Shown piece by piece: positions 32,310-42,800 of a stretch of 64,000 nucleotides of DNA. Under the pieces are notes generated by a model, which did no database searches, had not been told where the DNA came from, and saw nothing but the letters and a program-made list of their open reading frames with translations. Within the stretch, counting starts at the first letter, position 1. The number at the start of each line of letters is the position of its first letter. Source of the stretch: an uncultured Roseburia sp. (GTDB taxonomy: Bacteria; Bacillota; Clostridia; Lachnospirales; Lachnospiraceae); the NCBI GenBank assembly GCA_947567625.1, contig CANONN010000002.1:38765-102764 (forward strand), given 5' to 3'. A program made the position numbers and the translations under genes.

Positions 32310-33539
32310 CTAATCCTGGTGATACAAGTCTCTGGTATACACCTTATCCTCCACATCGGCCAGCTCGGGCGCAAAGCGGTTCGCCACGATCACATCAGAT
32401 TTCTTCTTAAATTCATCCAAAGACACAACCACACGGCTGCCAAAAAACCGGTCTTTTTGCAGTGTCGGCTCATAAATGATAACCTCAACGCCTTTGGCTT
32501 TCAGGCGTTTCATAATCCCCTGAATCGAGCTCTGGCGAAAATTATCGGACTCCGCTTTCATCGTGAGACGAAAGATGCCAATCACACTGTCTCTGCCCGG
32601 CAGGCCGTTCCTGCCTGCCCCGTCACGAAAATATCCCGCTTTCTCCAATATGCGCTCGGCGATAAAGTCCTTCCTTGTGCGGTTGGCATCCACAATCGCG
32701 CCGATGATATTGTTGGGCACAGATTCGTAGTTGGCCAATAACTGCTTTGTATCCTTGGGAAGGCAGTAACCGCCATATCCGAACGACGGGTTATTGTAGT
32801 GCGTGCCAATCCGCGGGTCAAGGCCGATGCCCTCGATAATATTGGCCGTATTTAATCCCCGCACTTCCGCATAGGTATCAAGCTCGTTAAAATAGCTGAC
32901 ACGCAGCGCCAGATAAGTGTTGGCAAACAGCTTCACCGCCTCCGCCTCTGTGCTGTACATAAACAGCGTGGCGATCTCCTCCTTGACGGCGCCCTCTTTT
33001 AACAGCTCTGCAAACACATGGGCGGCCTCCTCCATCTCGCCGTTGTCTCTGGGAATCCCCACAATGATGCGCGACGGATACAGATTATCGTATAACGCCT
33101 TTCCCTCCCGCAAAAACTCCGGTGAAAACAAAATCCGCTCCGTATGATACTGCTGTCTGACTTGCGCAGTATAGCCTACCGGCACCGTAGACTTAATCAC
33201 CATCACCGCACCCGGGTTCACCGTGTTCACCCGCTCTATGATATCTTCCACGGAACTGGTATCAAAATAGTTCTTGTCCGGGTCATAGTTCGTCGGTGTG
33301 GCAATCACAACATAATCCGCATCTGCAAGCGCCCGATCACCGTCGGTTGTCGCCCGCAAACGCAGCTCTTTTTCGGCCAGATACGTCTCAATCTCCCGAT
33401 CGACGATCGGTGACTTCCTGTCATTGATCATCGCCACCTTTTCCGGCAGCACATCAAGCAGCGTCACCTCGTGATGCTGCGACAGCAAAACGGCGTTCGC
33501 CAGTCCCACATAACCCGCACCTGCGACTGTTATCTTCAT
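32310..33539 (-). CDS. ugd: UDP-glucose 6-dehydrogenase
   Basis: This 409-residue NAD-dependent nucleotide-sugar dehydrogenase has the N-terminal dinucleotide motif [22 protein letters not shown] contacts [13 protein letters not shown] and [31 protein letters not shown], and the catalytic Cys loop [15 protein letters not shown] near residue 260. The C-terminal UDP-binding domain includes [20 protein letters not shown]. It oxidises UDP-glucose to UDP-glucuronic acid, or could act on a related UDP-hexose, supplying acidic sugar to the glycan. Length and motifs are those of short bacterial Ugd. A GAGGGAGAG site lies just upstream of the start. Confidence 0.92.
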   Translation of the reverse strand: MKITVAGAGYVGLANAVLLSQHHEVTLLDVLPEKVAMINDRKSPIVDREIETYLAEKELRLRATTDGDRALADADYVVIATPTNYDPDKNYFDTSSVEDIIERVNTVNPGAVMVIKSTVPVGYTAQVRQQYHTERILFSPEFLREGKALYDNLYPSRIIVGIPRDNGEMEEAAHVFAELLKEGAVKEEIATLFMYSTEAEAVKLFANTYLALRVSYFNELDTYAEVRGLNTANIIEGIGLDPRIGTHYNNPSFGYGGYCLPKDTKQLLANYESVPNNIIGAIVDANRTRKDFIAERILEKAGYFRDGAGRNGLPGRDSVIGIFRLTMKAESDNFRQSSIQGIMKRLKAKGVEVIIYEPTLQKDRFFGSRVVVSLDEFKKKSDVIVANRFAPELADVEDKVYTRDLYHQD

Positions 33540-33643
33540 CTCTCCCTCTCAATCTGCCGGCGTTACACCTCTTGTCCGGCCTCCTATATCTATTTCATGA
33601 TCCCTCTGCTTTTTCTTATTATCTCCCTGCCAAAGCTGCCTCT

Positions 33644-34621
33644 CTATTTCTGACGCTCACTAGCTTCTTTCTTTGCATCCCCGGTGCGCTCGCTGATGAT
33701 ATAGCGCGGCCTCTCTTTCGTCTCCATGTAGATCTTGCCGATATACTCTCCTATGACGCCAAGGCAGATCAATTGAATCCCGCCGATAAAACAGATAATG
33801 CTCGTCATACTCGCCCAGCCGGTCACCGTCTTTCCCATCATCTGCACTGCGATGGACCACAGAACGCCGATAAAGCTGCACAGGGAAATGAGAAGCCCCA
33901 GACCGGTAATGATGCGAATCGGGCGGATACTTAAGCTGGTGATTCCGTCGAGCGCCAGCTTCATCATCTTCCCGAGCGGGTAATGGCTTTTGCCCGCCAT
34001 ACGTTCATGCCTCTCATAATACACACTCGTGCTCGTAAACCCCACCAGAGGCACAAGTCCGCGCAAAAACAGATTGACTTCCTTGAAATCCGCCAGATGC
34101 CGCAGCACGCGCGCGGAAATCAGACGATAGTCCGCGTGGTTATAGACTACCTCGGCTCCCATCCAGCTCAAAAAGCGGTAAAAACCCTGTGCAGTGGCGC
34201 GCTTTAATAATGTATCGGTATTGCGCTTGCTGCGCACGCCGTAGACTACCTCGCTGCCCTCCATATACGCGTCTATCATATCGTTCATGGCGTTGATATC
34301 ATCCTGCCCGTCGCAGTCGATGGATATCGTGATATCACACGAATCTTTCGCTTCCATAAGACCCGCAAGCACAGTATTCTGATGCCCGCGGTTACGGCTC
34401 TGCCGGATGCCCATGAAATAACGGTTCTGCTGCGCCAGATCGCTTATAATCTGCCATGTGGCATCTTTACTCCCGTCGTCCACCAGCAGGATACGGCTCT
34501 CTGCGTCAATCTTTCCCTGGCCGATCAGCTCCATAAGCTTGTCCAAAAACATCCGGCTGGTAAGCGGCAGTACTTCCTCTTCATTATAACACGGAATGAC
34601 CATGTATAAAACCGGTTTCAT
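33644..34621 (-). CDS. GtrB-like family 2 glycosyltransferase with C-terminal membrane segments
   Basis: This 325-residue protein has its catalytic domain beginning VLYMVIPCYNEEEVLPLTSR, with ITISIDCDGQDDINAMNDM (DXD) near residue 100, and two membrane segments around 230-255 and 265-290. It resembles the GtrB-like enzyme at 28702-29643, including the shared GYIGKIYMETKERPRYIISE-type tail, but is a separate gene. It probably makes another polyprenyl-phosphate sugar or a membrane-bound transfer. The start at 34621 overlaps the stop of the polymerase-like gene by four bases (ATGA); a long upstream extension in this frame lies entirely inside that gene and is rejected. Confidence 0.88.
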   Translation of the reverse strand: MKPVLYMVIPCYNEEEVLPLTSRMFLDKLMELIGQGKIDAESRILLVDDGSKDATWQIISDLAQQNRYFMGIRQSRNRGHQNTVLAGLMEAKDSCDITISIDCDGQDDINAMNDMIDAYMEGSEVVYGVRSKRNTDTLLKRATAQGFYRFLSWMGAEVVYNHADYRLISARVLRHLADFKEVNLFLRGLVPLVGFTSTSVYYERHERMAGKSHYPLGKMMKLALDGITSLSIRPIRIITGLGLLISLCSFIGVLWSIAVQMMGKTVTGWASMTSIICFIGGIQLICLGVIGEYIGKIYMETKERPRYIISERTGDAKKEASERQK

Positions 34622-36252
34622 TCTTTTTTCTCTATGCATTTTAATACCCCCAAAAACAGAAACACGGTCGGCGTTAAAAATGTCTGCGGGTTGTTTACCA
34701 TCGCCTGGGCAAGATACCCCAGGATTCCGGCGATACCGGCGATCAGCAGGGGATTGTCTGCCGCCTTTTTCGCACATTTGACCACGGCGCCGATCAAAAT
34801 GCCAAAATAACCGACCGCGCCCACAATGCCCGTCGTCACCAGGAACTGAAGTGCTTCATTGTGCGCGTCGATGTACATACCGTTGTATAGCGTCATCATC
34901 TCCTGCGTATAGTCGATCGCCATGAGCTGGCCAAAACAATTTAACCCATATCCAAAGATCTTTTGATACCACGGGAGTTTCCAGAAAGCGGTCAGACAGC
35001 GCTTCCAGACATAACCGCGGTTGCTGCCGAAAGAATCCGTAACCTGCAAATGATTGAGCAAGGCAAACGTACCCTGCCACTCGCCCTCTCCTCTGGTATT
35101 GGCCACAATGAAAACAACAAGGACGCAAACCGCCGCCACAGCCACGGCGATAAAAACCACTCTGCGCAGCAGAAGATACGGAAAAGCGACCTGCTTTTTG
35201 CCAAGCAGGCCAAACACGAGAAAGCAAAGCGCGAGCAAGGCTCCCGTCGCGATGACCATTCCCCAGCTTGTGATAAAATTTTGCAGCCCAAGTTCCCGGA
35301 ACTGGAGATAGAGCGCCGCATCGGCCCCCGCAGCCTCCCCGATCACAAGCGAAAGCCGCATCAGGAAATTGGCCAGCCAGAAAAAGCCGCACAGTTCCAG
35401 AAATTTCCTCATGCCGTCATGGCTCTTGCAGGCAAACCAGAAAAGCACAAGATAGCCTGCGCCAATCCCAAGCAGCCAACTGTCGCTGACCGTAGCGTAC
35501 GCCTCGTAGATACCCGCCACGAGGAAAACGGCATAGACCGCTTTCCTGATTTTGTGTTCGCTCACAAAGTAAAATGCCATGACAACGGGCAGAATCAGAC
35601 AGAGATAGCCCGCATTGACATTGACATTTCCGATCGTGCTGATAAACATCGCATACTGGCTCTCGATCAGATTGTCATACATATGGAAAATATCTATCCC
35701 CCAAAATTGCAGATCACCGAGCAGAATCACCACCGCGTTGGAGGCGATAAACGCCCACAGCAGCGCAGCTTTATATTTTCCGTTTTGCATACGCAAATGT
35801 TTGGCGCACATGCGATAGACAAACAAATACAACAACATAACCATCGCCCCGAGCCTTCTGCCCTCGGTGCCCCAAAACGCCTCGCTGCGGTAATCGGACA
35901 CCAGCGTTGAGAGAATCACCGCCGCAAAAAAGACGCCGGCAAACAGATCTTCTTTGGGCACACCCTTAAGCCACGCCGCAAAAGATGCGGGCTTTTCCGG
36001 CGTCTTTACGCCGTTGTCCACCCAATAGAACAGCAGGCCGATCACCGCCGCCACAAGGAAGAAAATGGTCACTCCCTTATAATATGCCAGTTTCGAGCGC
36101 ACGATATCAATAAATCCATCGTGAAAAAACACCGGATAGGTGAGCAGCATCCAAAAGACATAGGCAAACGTGCTGGTCTCCAATATCGTCGTTCCCAAAG
36201 ACTGCTGTACCTTTGTCTTTTTATTATTTCCCTTTCCCACTCTGCTACTCAT
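34618..36252 (-). CDS. O-antigen polymerase/ligase-like membrane protein (Wzy/WaaL type), copy 1
   Basis: This 544-residue protein has about 12 membrane segments. A large extracytoplasmic loop near residues 400-470 contains GSNRGYVWKRCLTAFWKLPW, GYGLNCFGQLM and NGMYIDAHNEALQFLVTTGI. The last element (HNEALQFLVTTG) closely matches the HNxFLxxxxxxG signature of O-antigen ligases and polymerases. It would polymerise or attach the glycan on the outer face. The start at 36252 has AGGAGG upstream and overlaps the SDR gene by eight bases. Ligase and Wzy polymerase cannot be separated by sequence inspection. A second candidate of this class is at 44212-46254. Confidence 0.88.
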   Translation of the reverse strand: MSSRVGKGNNKKTKVQQSLGTTILETSTFAYVFWMLLTYPVFFHDGFIDIVRSKLAYYKGVTIFFLVAAVIGLLFYWVDNGVKTPEKPASFAAWLKGVPKEDLFAGVFFAAVILSTLVSDYRSEAFWGTEGRRLGAMVMLLYLFVYRMCAKHLRMQNGKYKAALLWAFIASNAVVILLGDLQFWGIDIFHMYDNLIESQYAMFISTIGNVNVNAGYLCLILPVVMAFYFVSEHKIRKAVYAVFLVAGIYEAYATVSDSWLLGIGAGYLVLFWFACKSHDGMRKFLELCGFFWLANFLMRLSLVIGEAAGADAALYLQFRELGLQNFITSWGMVIATGALLALCFLVFGLLGKKQVAFPYLLLRRVVFIAVAVAAVCVLVVFIVANTRGEGEWQGTFALLNHLQVTDSFGSNRGYVWKRCLTAFWKLPWYQKIFGYGLNCFGQLMAIDYTQEMMTLYNGMYIDAHNEALQFLVTTGIVGAVGYFGILIGAVVKCAKKAADNPLLIAGIAGILGYLAQAMVNNPQTFLTPTVFLFLGVLKCIEKKE

Positions 36253-37192
36253 GATTATTTCCTCCTCTGTTCTCCCGTTTCGCATCCCCCGTTTGTTCCC
36301 ACATATGGCGGATGCTTTCTTCCAACGTATATTTGCAATAGTCTCCGGCTTCTAAGACGCTCATATCCTTTTCATAGGTGAGGCTGCCAAACGCCTTTCT
36401 TGCCATTGCTCCGATCTTTCCAGGCATCCGCAAAGACAGCGCGACGAAAGGATGAAGCGCTCTCGTCAGGCGAACCCTTCTTCCCATCGCCTCCCCGAGC
36501 GCCGCCACCATTCGAGCCGTTTGCACATACTCTGCATTTTGTGGAAAATACAGTCCCGCCGCGCGCCCTTTCGCCGCCTGCCACAAAAATTCACATAAAT
36601 TATCAATATACAACATACTGCGCTCATTGGCGTACTTCGGAAAAAACGGCAGCCTGCGCGCCAAATTTTCCAGCGTCCGGTAATTGCCGCGGCAGTTTTT
36701 CCCGTAAATCATCGGCAGTCGCGCCACCACAAGCGCCGTACCGTCCTTATGCCACTTAGGAAATAACTGCATCAGGCTCTGCTCCGCCTGCCATTTGCTG
36801 TCGCCGTAGAAATTAGAAGGCGCCGGCCGGCTGTCGCCCGTGATGCGCATCACGTTCCGGCTACTGCTGTCCCCATAGACAATAATGCTGCTCGGATAAA
36901 TGTACTGACCCGCGCCGTCCGCGATCGCTTTTTGCGCTGCCTGCACGGCAAGCGCACAATTCACCTGATAGTATGACTCCCGCTCCTTTTGCGTCACACT
37001 CCCGATATCGGCATGCGCCCTGCCCGTCACATTCAAAATACAGTCGTAAACCGACCAGTCCGCAGCCCTCCACGCGTCAGAGCGCAGGCTTGCCACCTCA
37101 CAGACCGATTCACCGCCATAATTTTCCTGCAAATATGTTTGAAAATAGGTGCCTATATAGCTTCCGGCACCGAGTATTAAAAATCGAATCAT
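36245..37192 (-). CDS. NAD-dependent epimerase/dehydratase (extended SDR)
   Basis: This 315-residue extended SDR has nucleotide motif MIRFLILGAGSYIGTYFQTY and active-site SNFYGDSKWQAEQSL (YxxxK) near residue 145, preceded by YPSSIIVYGDSS. Together with the CapD/WbpM-like dehydratase and the short sugar transferase immediately upstream, it fits the three-step routes that make UDP-QuiNAc or UDP-FucNAc and load it on the lipid carrier, where the SDR reduces the 4-keto group. Its start overlaps the transferase stop by four bases (ATGA). The precise sugar is inferred, not shown. Confidence 0.85.
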   Translation of the reverse strand: MIRFLILGAGSYIGTYFQTYLQENYGGESVCEVASLRSDAWRAADWSVYDCILNVTGRAHADIGSVTQKERESYYQVNCALAVQAAQKAIADGAGQYIYPSSIIVYGDSSSRNVMRITGDSRPAPSNFYGDSKWQAEQSLMQLFPKWHKDGTALVVARLPMIYGKNCRGNYRTLENLARRLPFFPKYANERSMLYIDNLCEFLWQAAKGRAAGLYFPQNAEYVQTARMVAALGEAMGRRVRLTRALHPFVALSLRMPGKIGAMARKAFGSLTYEKDMSVLEAGDYCKYTLEESIRHMWEQTGDAKRENRGGNNHE

Positions 37193-37845
37193 TTTTTGTC
37201 ATCCTGTCCCATGCTTCCGGTGCCGCCTTCGACCACACCGTCCGCCTTTGCCACCGAGCCAAACGTGCCAAAAAAGCATTTGAGATCAAATCCAAAAGAC
37301 ATATTCTTCACATAATCCCCGTCCAGCTTTGCTTTCACCGGTATCAGAAGTTCATCCCTGCCGTTGATCTGAGCCCAGCCGGTCAGCCCCGGCATGACGT
37401 CGTTGGCGCCGTAGCGCTCCCGCTCCGCCACTAAATCATCCTGATTCCAGAGCGCGGGCCTTGGCCCTACAAAGCTCATATCGCCCTTTATAATATTAAA
37501 AAGCTGGCTCAGCTCATCCAGAGATGTCCTGCGCAAAAACTTGCCACTTTTCGTCAAAAACGCCCCAGGGTCCGACAACAAATGCGTCGGCATATCTTTG
37601 GGCGTGTCGGTCCGCATCGTGCGGAACTTATAGATCGTAAAATAGGTCTTGTGGATACCGACACGCTTCTGCTTAAACAACACCGGCCCCGGTGAATCCA
37701 GCTTGATCGCAATACAGATTACCAGCAATACCGGAGACAACACCACCGTTGCCCCCAGAGCCGCCAAAAAATCCAGGATGCGCTTGATCTTCATATAGCG
37801 CAGCTGCTTTCTCGTCAGTATGTGCTTATCTTCCCTGCGCACCAT
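37189..37845 (-). CDS. Short initiating phosphoglycosyl transferase (PglC/WbpL-side type)
   Basis: This protein of about 218 residues consists of the catalytic domain only. A re-entrant hydrophobic segment (KRILDFLAALGATVVLSPVL) is followed by KQKRVGIHKTYFTIYKFRTM, LRRTSLDELSQLFNIIKGDM, GPRPALWNQ and PGLTGWAQINGRDEL. It transfers a phosphosugar to undecaprenyl phosphate. The Shine-Dalgarno AGGAGG lies three bases before an ATG at 37845 and six before a GTG at 37842, so the start could be either. The upstream extension overlaps the dehydratase gene. It is the second initiating transferase of the window, next to a dehydratase/SDR pair that could make its substrate. Confidence 0.92.
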   Translation of the reverse strand: MVRREDKHILTRKQLRYMKIKRILDFLAALGATVVLSPVLLVICIAIKLDSPGPVLFKQKRVGIHKTYFTIYKFRTMRTDTPKDMPTHLLSDPGAFLTKSGKFLRRTSLDELSQLFNIIKGDMSFVGPRPALWNQDDLVAERERYGANDVMPGLTGWAQINGRDELLIPVKAKLDGDYVKNMSFGFDLKCFFGTFGSVAKADGVVEGGTGSMGQDDKK

Positions 37846-37864
37846 ACCCCTCCTTTTGCCCGCC

Positions 37865-39736
37865 TCAGACATTTTCCGGATGGTAGGTGGGCACAATCTC
37901 CTGTACCCATCTTCGGATATCGGCGGGTTCCGTCACTACATAATTTTTTAATTTTTCCAACTGCTCCAAAAAATGCTCCTCATCCATCTCGATCGGTTTG
38001 CCGATATGAATCAGCTTATTTTCCGTCTCCGTCAAGCCCTCTTCCTCCATCAACATCTCCTCGTAGAGCTTTTCTCCCGGGCGAAGGCCGGTAAAAATAA
38101 TGGAAATATCTTCATCGGGCTTATGGCCGGAAAGCAGGATCAGGTTGCGCGCCAGATCGAGAATCCGCACAGGCTCCCCCATGTCGAGCACAAAAATCTC
38201 ACCGCCTTTTGCATACGCCCCCGCCTGCAACACCAGGGAAACCGCCTCGGGAATCGTCATAAAAAAGCGCACGATATCGGGATGTGTCACAGTCACAGGC
38301 CCGCCTCGCTCGATCTGCTTGCGGAACAGCGGAATCACGCTGCCGTTGCTGCCCAGCACATTTCCAAAGCGCACTGCAACATATTCCGTGGCAGAACGTC
38401 TGTTGTAAGTCTGAATGATCATTTCACAGATGCGCTTGCTGGCCCCCATGATATTGGTGGGGTTGACGGCCTTGTCCGTGGAAATCTGTACGAAACGTTT
38501 GACATGGTATCGGTCCGCCGCCTGCACCAGCTTCAGCGTGCCGAGCACATTATTTTTGATCGCCTCATTGGGGCTGTCTTCCATTAACGGCACATGCTTG
38601 TGCGCCGCCGCATGATAAATAATCTCGGGATGATACGTCTCAAAGATAAAGTTCATGCGGTTGGTATTGCGGATGGAAGCGATCAGCACCACCAAATCCA
38701 GCGCCGGGAAAGCCGCCCGCAGCTCATTTTGAATATCGTAGGTGGTATTCTCATAGATATCCACGATAATCAACTGCCTGGGCTGATGGCACGCAATCTG
38801 ACGACAGAGCTCGCTTCCGATGGAACCGCCGCCGCCGGTGATCATAATCACCTTGCCCGAGACATAGCCCATGATCGAGTCGAGGTCTACCGAAACGGGC
38901 TCGCGCCCCAAAAGGTCATTGACGTCGACATCTTTTAAGCTGCTGATACTGACTTCGCCGTTGACTAACTGGTAGATGCCGGGCAGGCGCTTAAGCTCGC
39001 AGCCGGTCTCTTTGCAGACGTCGAGTATCTCCTTAATCTGCTTTGGCGGCGCGCTCGGCATGGCGATGATAATCTCATGCACATGCAGCTCCTGCACCTT
39101 GGCCGGAATACAGTGGCGGTCTCCGACTACTTTTGCGCCATGGATATAGCTGCCGATTTTAAAATGGTCGTCATCTACAACCCCCACGACGCGTTTCCTG
39201 ATATAATAGCTGTTTTTGATCTCCTTGATCAGCTGATTGCCGGCATCACCGGCCCCCACGATCAACACGTTCCGCTGGTAAGTCCCGTTTTGGCGCAGCG
39301 TGCGCAATGCTCTCACGCCGCGGTAAGAGTAGCGGCATCCCATGACGAGGGCGATGAGAAACATGCCGTAGAGCACATAAAAACTCCGCGGAATCGGATA
39401 GGTCGTATTCTCCCATCTGCCGAGCAGAAAGATCACCAACACCGCCAATACATCGAGCACGCAGGCGGAAACGATATACATCATCTCCAGCGCCCCCGCA
39501 TAGCTCCACAGGCTCGAGTAGAGGCGCAGCGCCCAGAAAATCACGAGCGTTACCGCCAGCATCCAGGGAATCCGCCGCCAGTATTCATCCAGATATGCCA
39601 GCGGAATAGCGGTAAAGTGAAATTCAAATCTCACAAATAACGCCAACATGCCGGCGGTAATCACCGCCAGCATATCGTAGCACATCAAAAATATTCTGCG
39701 AATCAACAGCTGTCTGTCATGTATCAATTGTTTCAT
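37865..39736 (-). CDS. Membrane-bound UDP-HexNAc 4,6-dehydratase (CapD/WbpM/PglF family)
   Basis: This 623-residue protein has four N-terminal membrane segments (residues 10-125), then a small nucleotide-binding domain (RNVLIVGAGDAGNQLIKEI near 150). The catalytic SDR domain has VIMITGGGGSIGSELCRQI near 295 and FVQISTDKAVNPTNIMGASK near 425. In that motif Met replaces the usual SDR Tyr, a hallmark of this large dehydratase family. It converts UDP-GlcNAc to a 4-keto-6-deoxy intermediate at the membrane. Length is typical for WbpM/PglF. It is the first gene of the 39736-27005 operon and feeds the SDR and transferase that follow. Confidence 0.93.
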   Translation of the reverse strand: MKQLIHDRQLLIRRIFLMCYDMLAVITAGMLALFVRFEFHFTAIPLAYLDEYWRRIPWMLAVTLVIFWALRLYSSLWSYAGALEMMYIVSACVLDVLAVLVIFLLGRWENTTYPIPRSFYVLYGMFLIALVMGCRYSYRGVRALRTLRQNGTYQRNVLIVGAGDAGNQLIKEIKNSYYIRKRVVGVVDDDHFKIGSYIHGAKVVGDRHCIPAKVQELHVHEIIIAMPSAPPKQIKEILDVCKETGCELKRLPGIYQLVNGEVSISSLKDVDVNDLLGREPVSVDLDSIMGYVSGKVIMITGGGGSIGSELCRQIACHQPRQLIIVDIYENTTYDIQNELRAAFPALDLVVLIASIRNTNRMNFIFETYHPEIIYHAAAHKHVPLMEDSPNEAIKNNVLGTLKLVQAADRYHVKRFVQISTDKAVNPTNIMGASKRICEMIIQTYNRRSATEYVAVRFGNVLGSNGSVIPLFRKQIERGGPVTVTHPDIVRFFMTIPEAVSLVLQAGAYAKGGEIFVLDMGEPVRILDLARNLILLSGHKPDEDISIIFTGLRPGEKLYEEMLMEEEGLTETENKLIHIGKPIEMDEEHFLEQLEKLKNYVVTEPADIRRWVQEIVPTYHPENV

Positions 39737-39790
39737 TTATATACCTTCCATAATTGTCCTGCAATTCCTCATTATTAAGGTATATCATAT

Positions 39791-39819
39791 TTTATCCAGA
39801 AACAAAAGCTTTCTTGCAA
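39791..39819 (-). promoter_or_regulatory. Possible promoter of the 39736-27005 glycan operon
   Basis: TTGCAA (39814-39819) and GATAAA (39791-39796) have 17-base spacing on the minus strand, 54 bases before the dehydratase start. The -10 is weak; this is the best candidate in the 98-base gap. Confidence 0.3.
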
Positions 39820-39834
39820 AATATTTTCAATTTC

Positions 39835-42800
39835 TTATAAATTTTGTATGATATTCAGCAACTTATCCGCATAATCCGGGTCGGCCGCCCAGCCGCCGCC
39901 ATAAGGATTTTTCGGGATTGCCAGCCACTCAACATAGGGCGCGCTGCCGCGTTTCACCAGGGAAAACCTCGGGTCGACGCATGCCTGATTGAGGGGCTCG
40001 TTGCTGGCATACGCTTTTAGATGCTGCGTCTGCGCGCGCAGACCGGTCCGCACGTCCGCAAATACCTCTCCCGGCACACCGTTTCCGGTCGCGCCGATTC
40101 CGCCGAAGTTGCACTGCCATGCCGCCACATCGCCGTCAAAGCGCAGACCGCCGGTCTCTAAGATCACCTGTGCAAACAGCACTTCGGTCTTTACTCCCTC
40201 GGCCTTTGCCTCCTCTTTCAAAATGGTAAAGAATGTGGCCGCGTCCGGCGCGCCTTTATCGGCGTAGATTTCGGCCGGATAGGTGAAACGCGATTGGTAA
40301 TAGGAGGTCATCTGCTCTACCGTCACGCTGCTCTCCCCCATAATCGTGTGCCCTGCCACCTGCTCGCGCACGGACGACCAGGGGCCGTAAACCACGCTGC
40401 CGTTGCTTAAAGAGGCGTAAGCCCGCACTCTGTAATAGTAAGTGGCGCCCTGCTGCAAATTGGGATGCTGATACGAGGGAAGCGCCGTCTTTGCCAGCGA
40501 GACAAAATTGGCGTCCTTTTGCAGGCTGCATGAGAGCTCATAGCCGGTCGCGTTTGGCACCGGCGTCCAGCCGAGCGTAAGCGTATTATTTCCCTGCAAA
40601 TCTCCGTAATTGATGCTGTTTTTGGCGAGCACCGGCACGACAATCGTGGCGCTGTAATCGCCCCTGCCCTCCGCCTTTCCCATCAGCGTCGTATTGGCCG
40701 CAATGCGGTAAGAATATACCTGCCCGCTCTTAATGTCATCATCGACATATTTGAACTGACTTTTTTTCACTTTGGAAACCTTTTTAAAGCTGCCGCTGGT
40801 GCCGATGCGGCGATAAATCGTGTAGCCGTCGGCATTTTTGACCTCTCCCCAGTTTAACGTCACTTTGCCGCCGCTGGTGCCGGTCACCGCAGATATCGCG
40901 GCCTGCTTAATCGTCCAAGCCTTTTTTGCCCCGGAGAGCTTGGATACGCTGTTGGCATCCCCGCTCTTCTTGTAGGTCTGTATCTTGTAGTAATAGGTCT
41001 TTCCGTTCACAACCGACTTATCATCATATTTGACGGTCTGGCTGCCTTTGACCTTGGCGATCTGCTCGTATTTGCCGTTCTTCTTGGTACTGCGGTAGAT
41101 CAGATAGCCGCCCACGCCGGAAGTCTTTTTCCAGCCAAGGCGAATCGTCTTTCCGTCCACCGCCTTTAAGGACGTGATCTCGGTTGCCGGCAGAATCTTG
41201 CCCGCGACTGCCTCACAGTCGCCGCTGTAGCCTTTCACACCGCCCACCTTATTGATCGTTTCCACTTTATAATAGTAGGTTGTGCCCTGTTTTACATTTT
41301 TATCCTCGTAAAACGTATCGCCCCGCACGGTCGCAAGATTTTTAAACGTTCCGTTCTTGCTGGTGCCGCGCTTGACAATATAGCCGTAAGCGCCGTCCAC
41401 TTCCTCCCAGATCACATCGAGCCGGCCGTTTTCTGTAGCCGCCACGGACTCGATCGACGTTAGCGGCGCTGTCCGTCCACTCTTTACCGCCGAATCGCCC
41501 GAATAACCGATCGTTTCCCCGGTCTTGCTCAAAACTTCCACCACATAATAATAGGTCTTGCCCGGCGATCTCTTTTTATCCTTATAGGAAACCGTACCAG
41601 CCGATGTGATCGTCTTGATCTCTTTATAAGTTCCGTTCTTTTTTGTGCTCCGCTTTACGCGGTAACCGTAGGCATCCGCGACTTTCTCCCAGGAAATCTG
41701 CAATGTCTTGGAATTCACGGATTTGACGGAAGTAATTTTTGTCCGCGCGATCGTCCGGCCGCCGACTGCCGCCGACTGTCCGCTGTAGATGGCCACATCG
41801 CCGCTCGTACCGACCGCCTGTATCTTATAATAGTACGTTTTGCTTTTTTTTACGCTGTCGTCCTGATAGCTTGTCTCACTTCCCGAGGAAGTGTCCGCAA
41901 TTTTTCGGAAAGAACCATTGATATTGGTACAGCGGTAAATCTCATAATAGGACGCACCGCTTACTTTATTCCAGGAAATCTCAAGCTCTGTCTCGTCGAG
42001 CGAAAGCACTTTGATATTCTGCGGCACCGCAATCGTCATGCCCTCGTCCGGCTCGGAGGCCGTACCTACCCCCTGCAGGTTGTTAAACACATGGTAAGCC
42101 TGCACCTTATAGCGGTAAAGCACCTGATCGGCGGGCACGGTATCGGTATAGGTGTTGGTCTTTTTACCGTTTACCTGCGCTACCTGCTCATACTTGCCGT
42201 TGCCGCTATCGCGCAGAATCAAGTATCCTGCCGCTCCCGCCACAGCTTTCCAGGTCAGCGTGATCTGTCTGCTGGCACGGGACTCGACCGATACGATTCT
42301 GGGCTGTTTTAACGCCATTCCTGACACTACCGCCGAATCCTCGACCGTCCGACCGTCCGAAAATACGGGTTTTACCTTATAGTAATAGGTCGTACCTGCT
42401 TCGACCGCGGCGTCGGTATAATTGAGCGCCCCGGTAACCTTTTTGATCTTTTTAAATCCGCTGTCTTTTTGGGTACTGCGGTACAGATCGTAATAGGCAG
42501 CCCCGTCCGCCTGGCTCCATTCCAGATAAATCTTACCGCCGGACTGCGATAAGACAGCCGTAAACTGGGAATTCATTCCCTTCTTGTACAGGCCGTATTT
42601 TTCCGCAATCGCCGTGGCGTCCGCGATGCCAAGCATCTGCAATTTTTCGTCGGAGCTCAGATAATTATAGTAATCGTTGCTGTTGCTTAAGAATGCGTGC
42701 TCGATCAATACCGCGGGAATTCCCGCCTTTTTACAATTGCGGATCACTCCCAGATAATCTGCCGTGGAACCGTCGTCGTAGGTGTAATCGGAAGAATCCC

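Noticed and set aside
34963-35910. A 315-codon open frame on the plus strand
   Set aside because: It lies fully antisense to the polymerase/ligase-like gene, has Gln/Lys/His-rich low-complexity translation typical of the shadow of a membrane-protein gene, and has no ribosome site.
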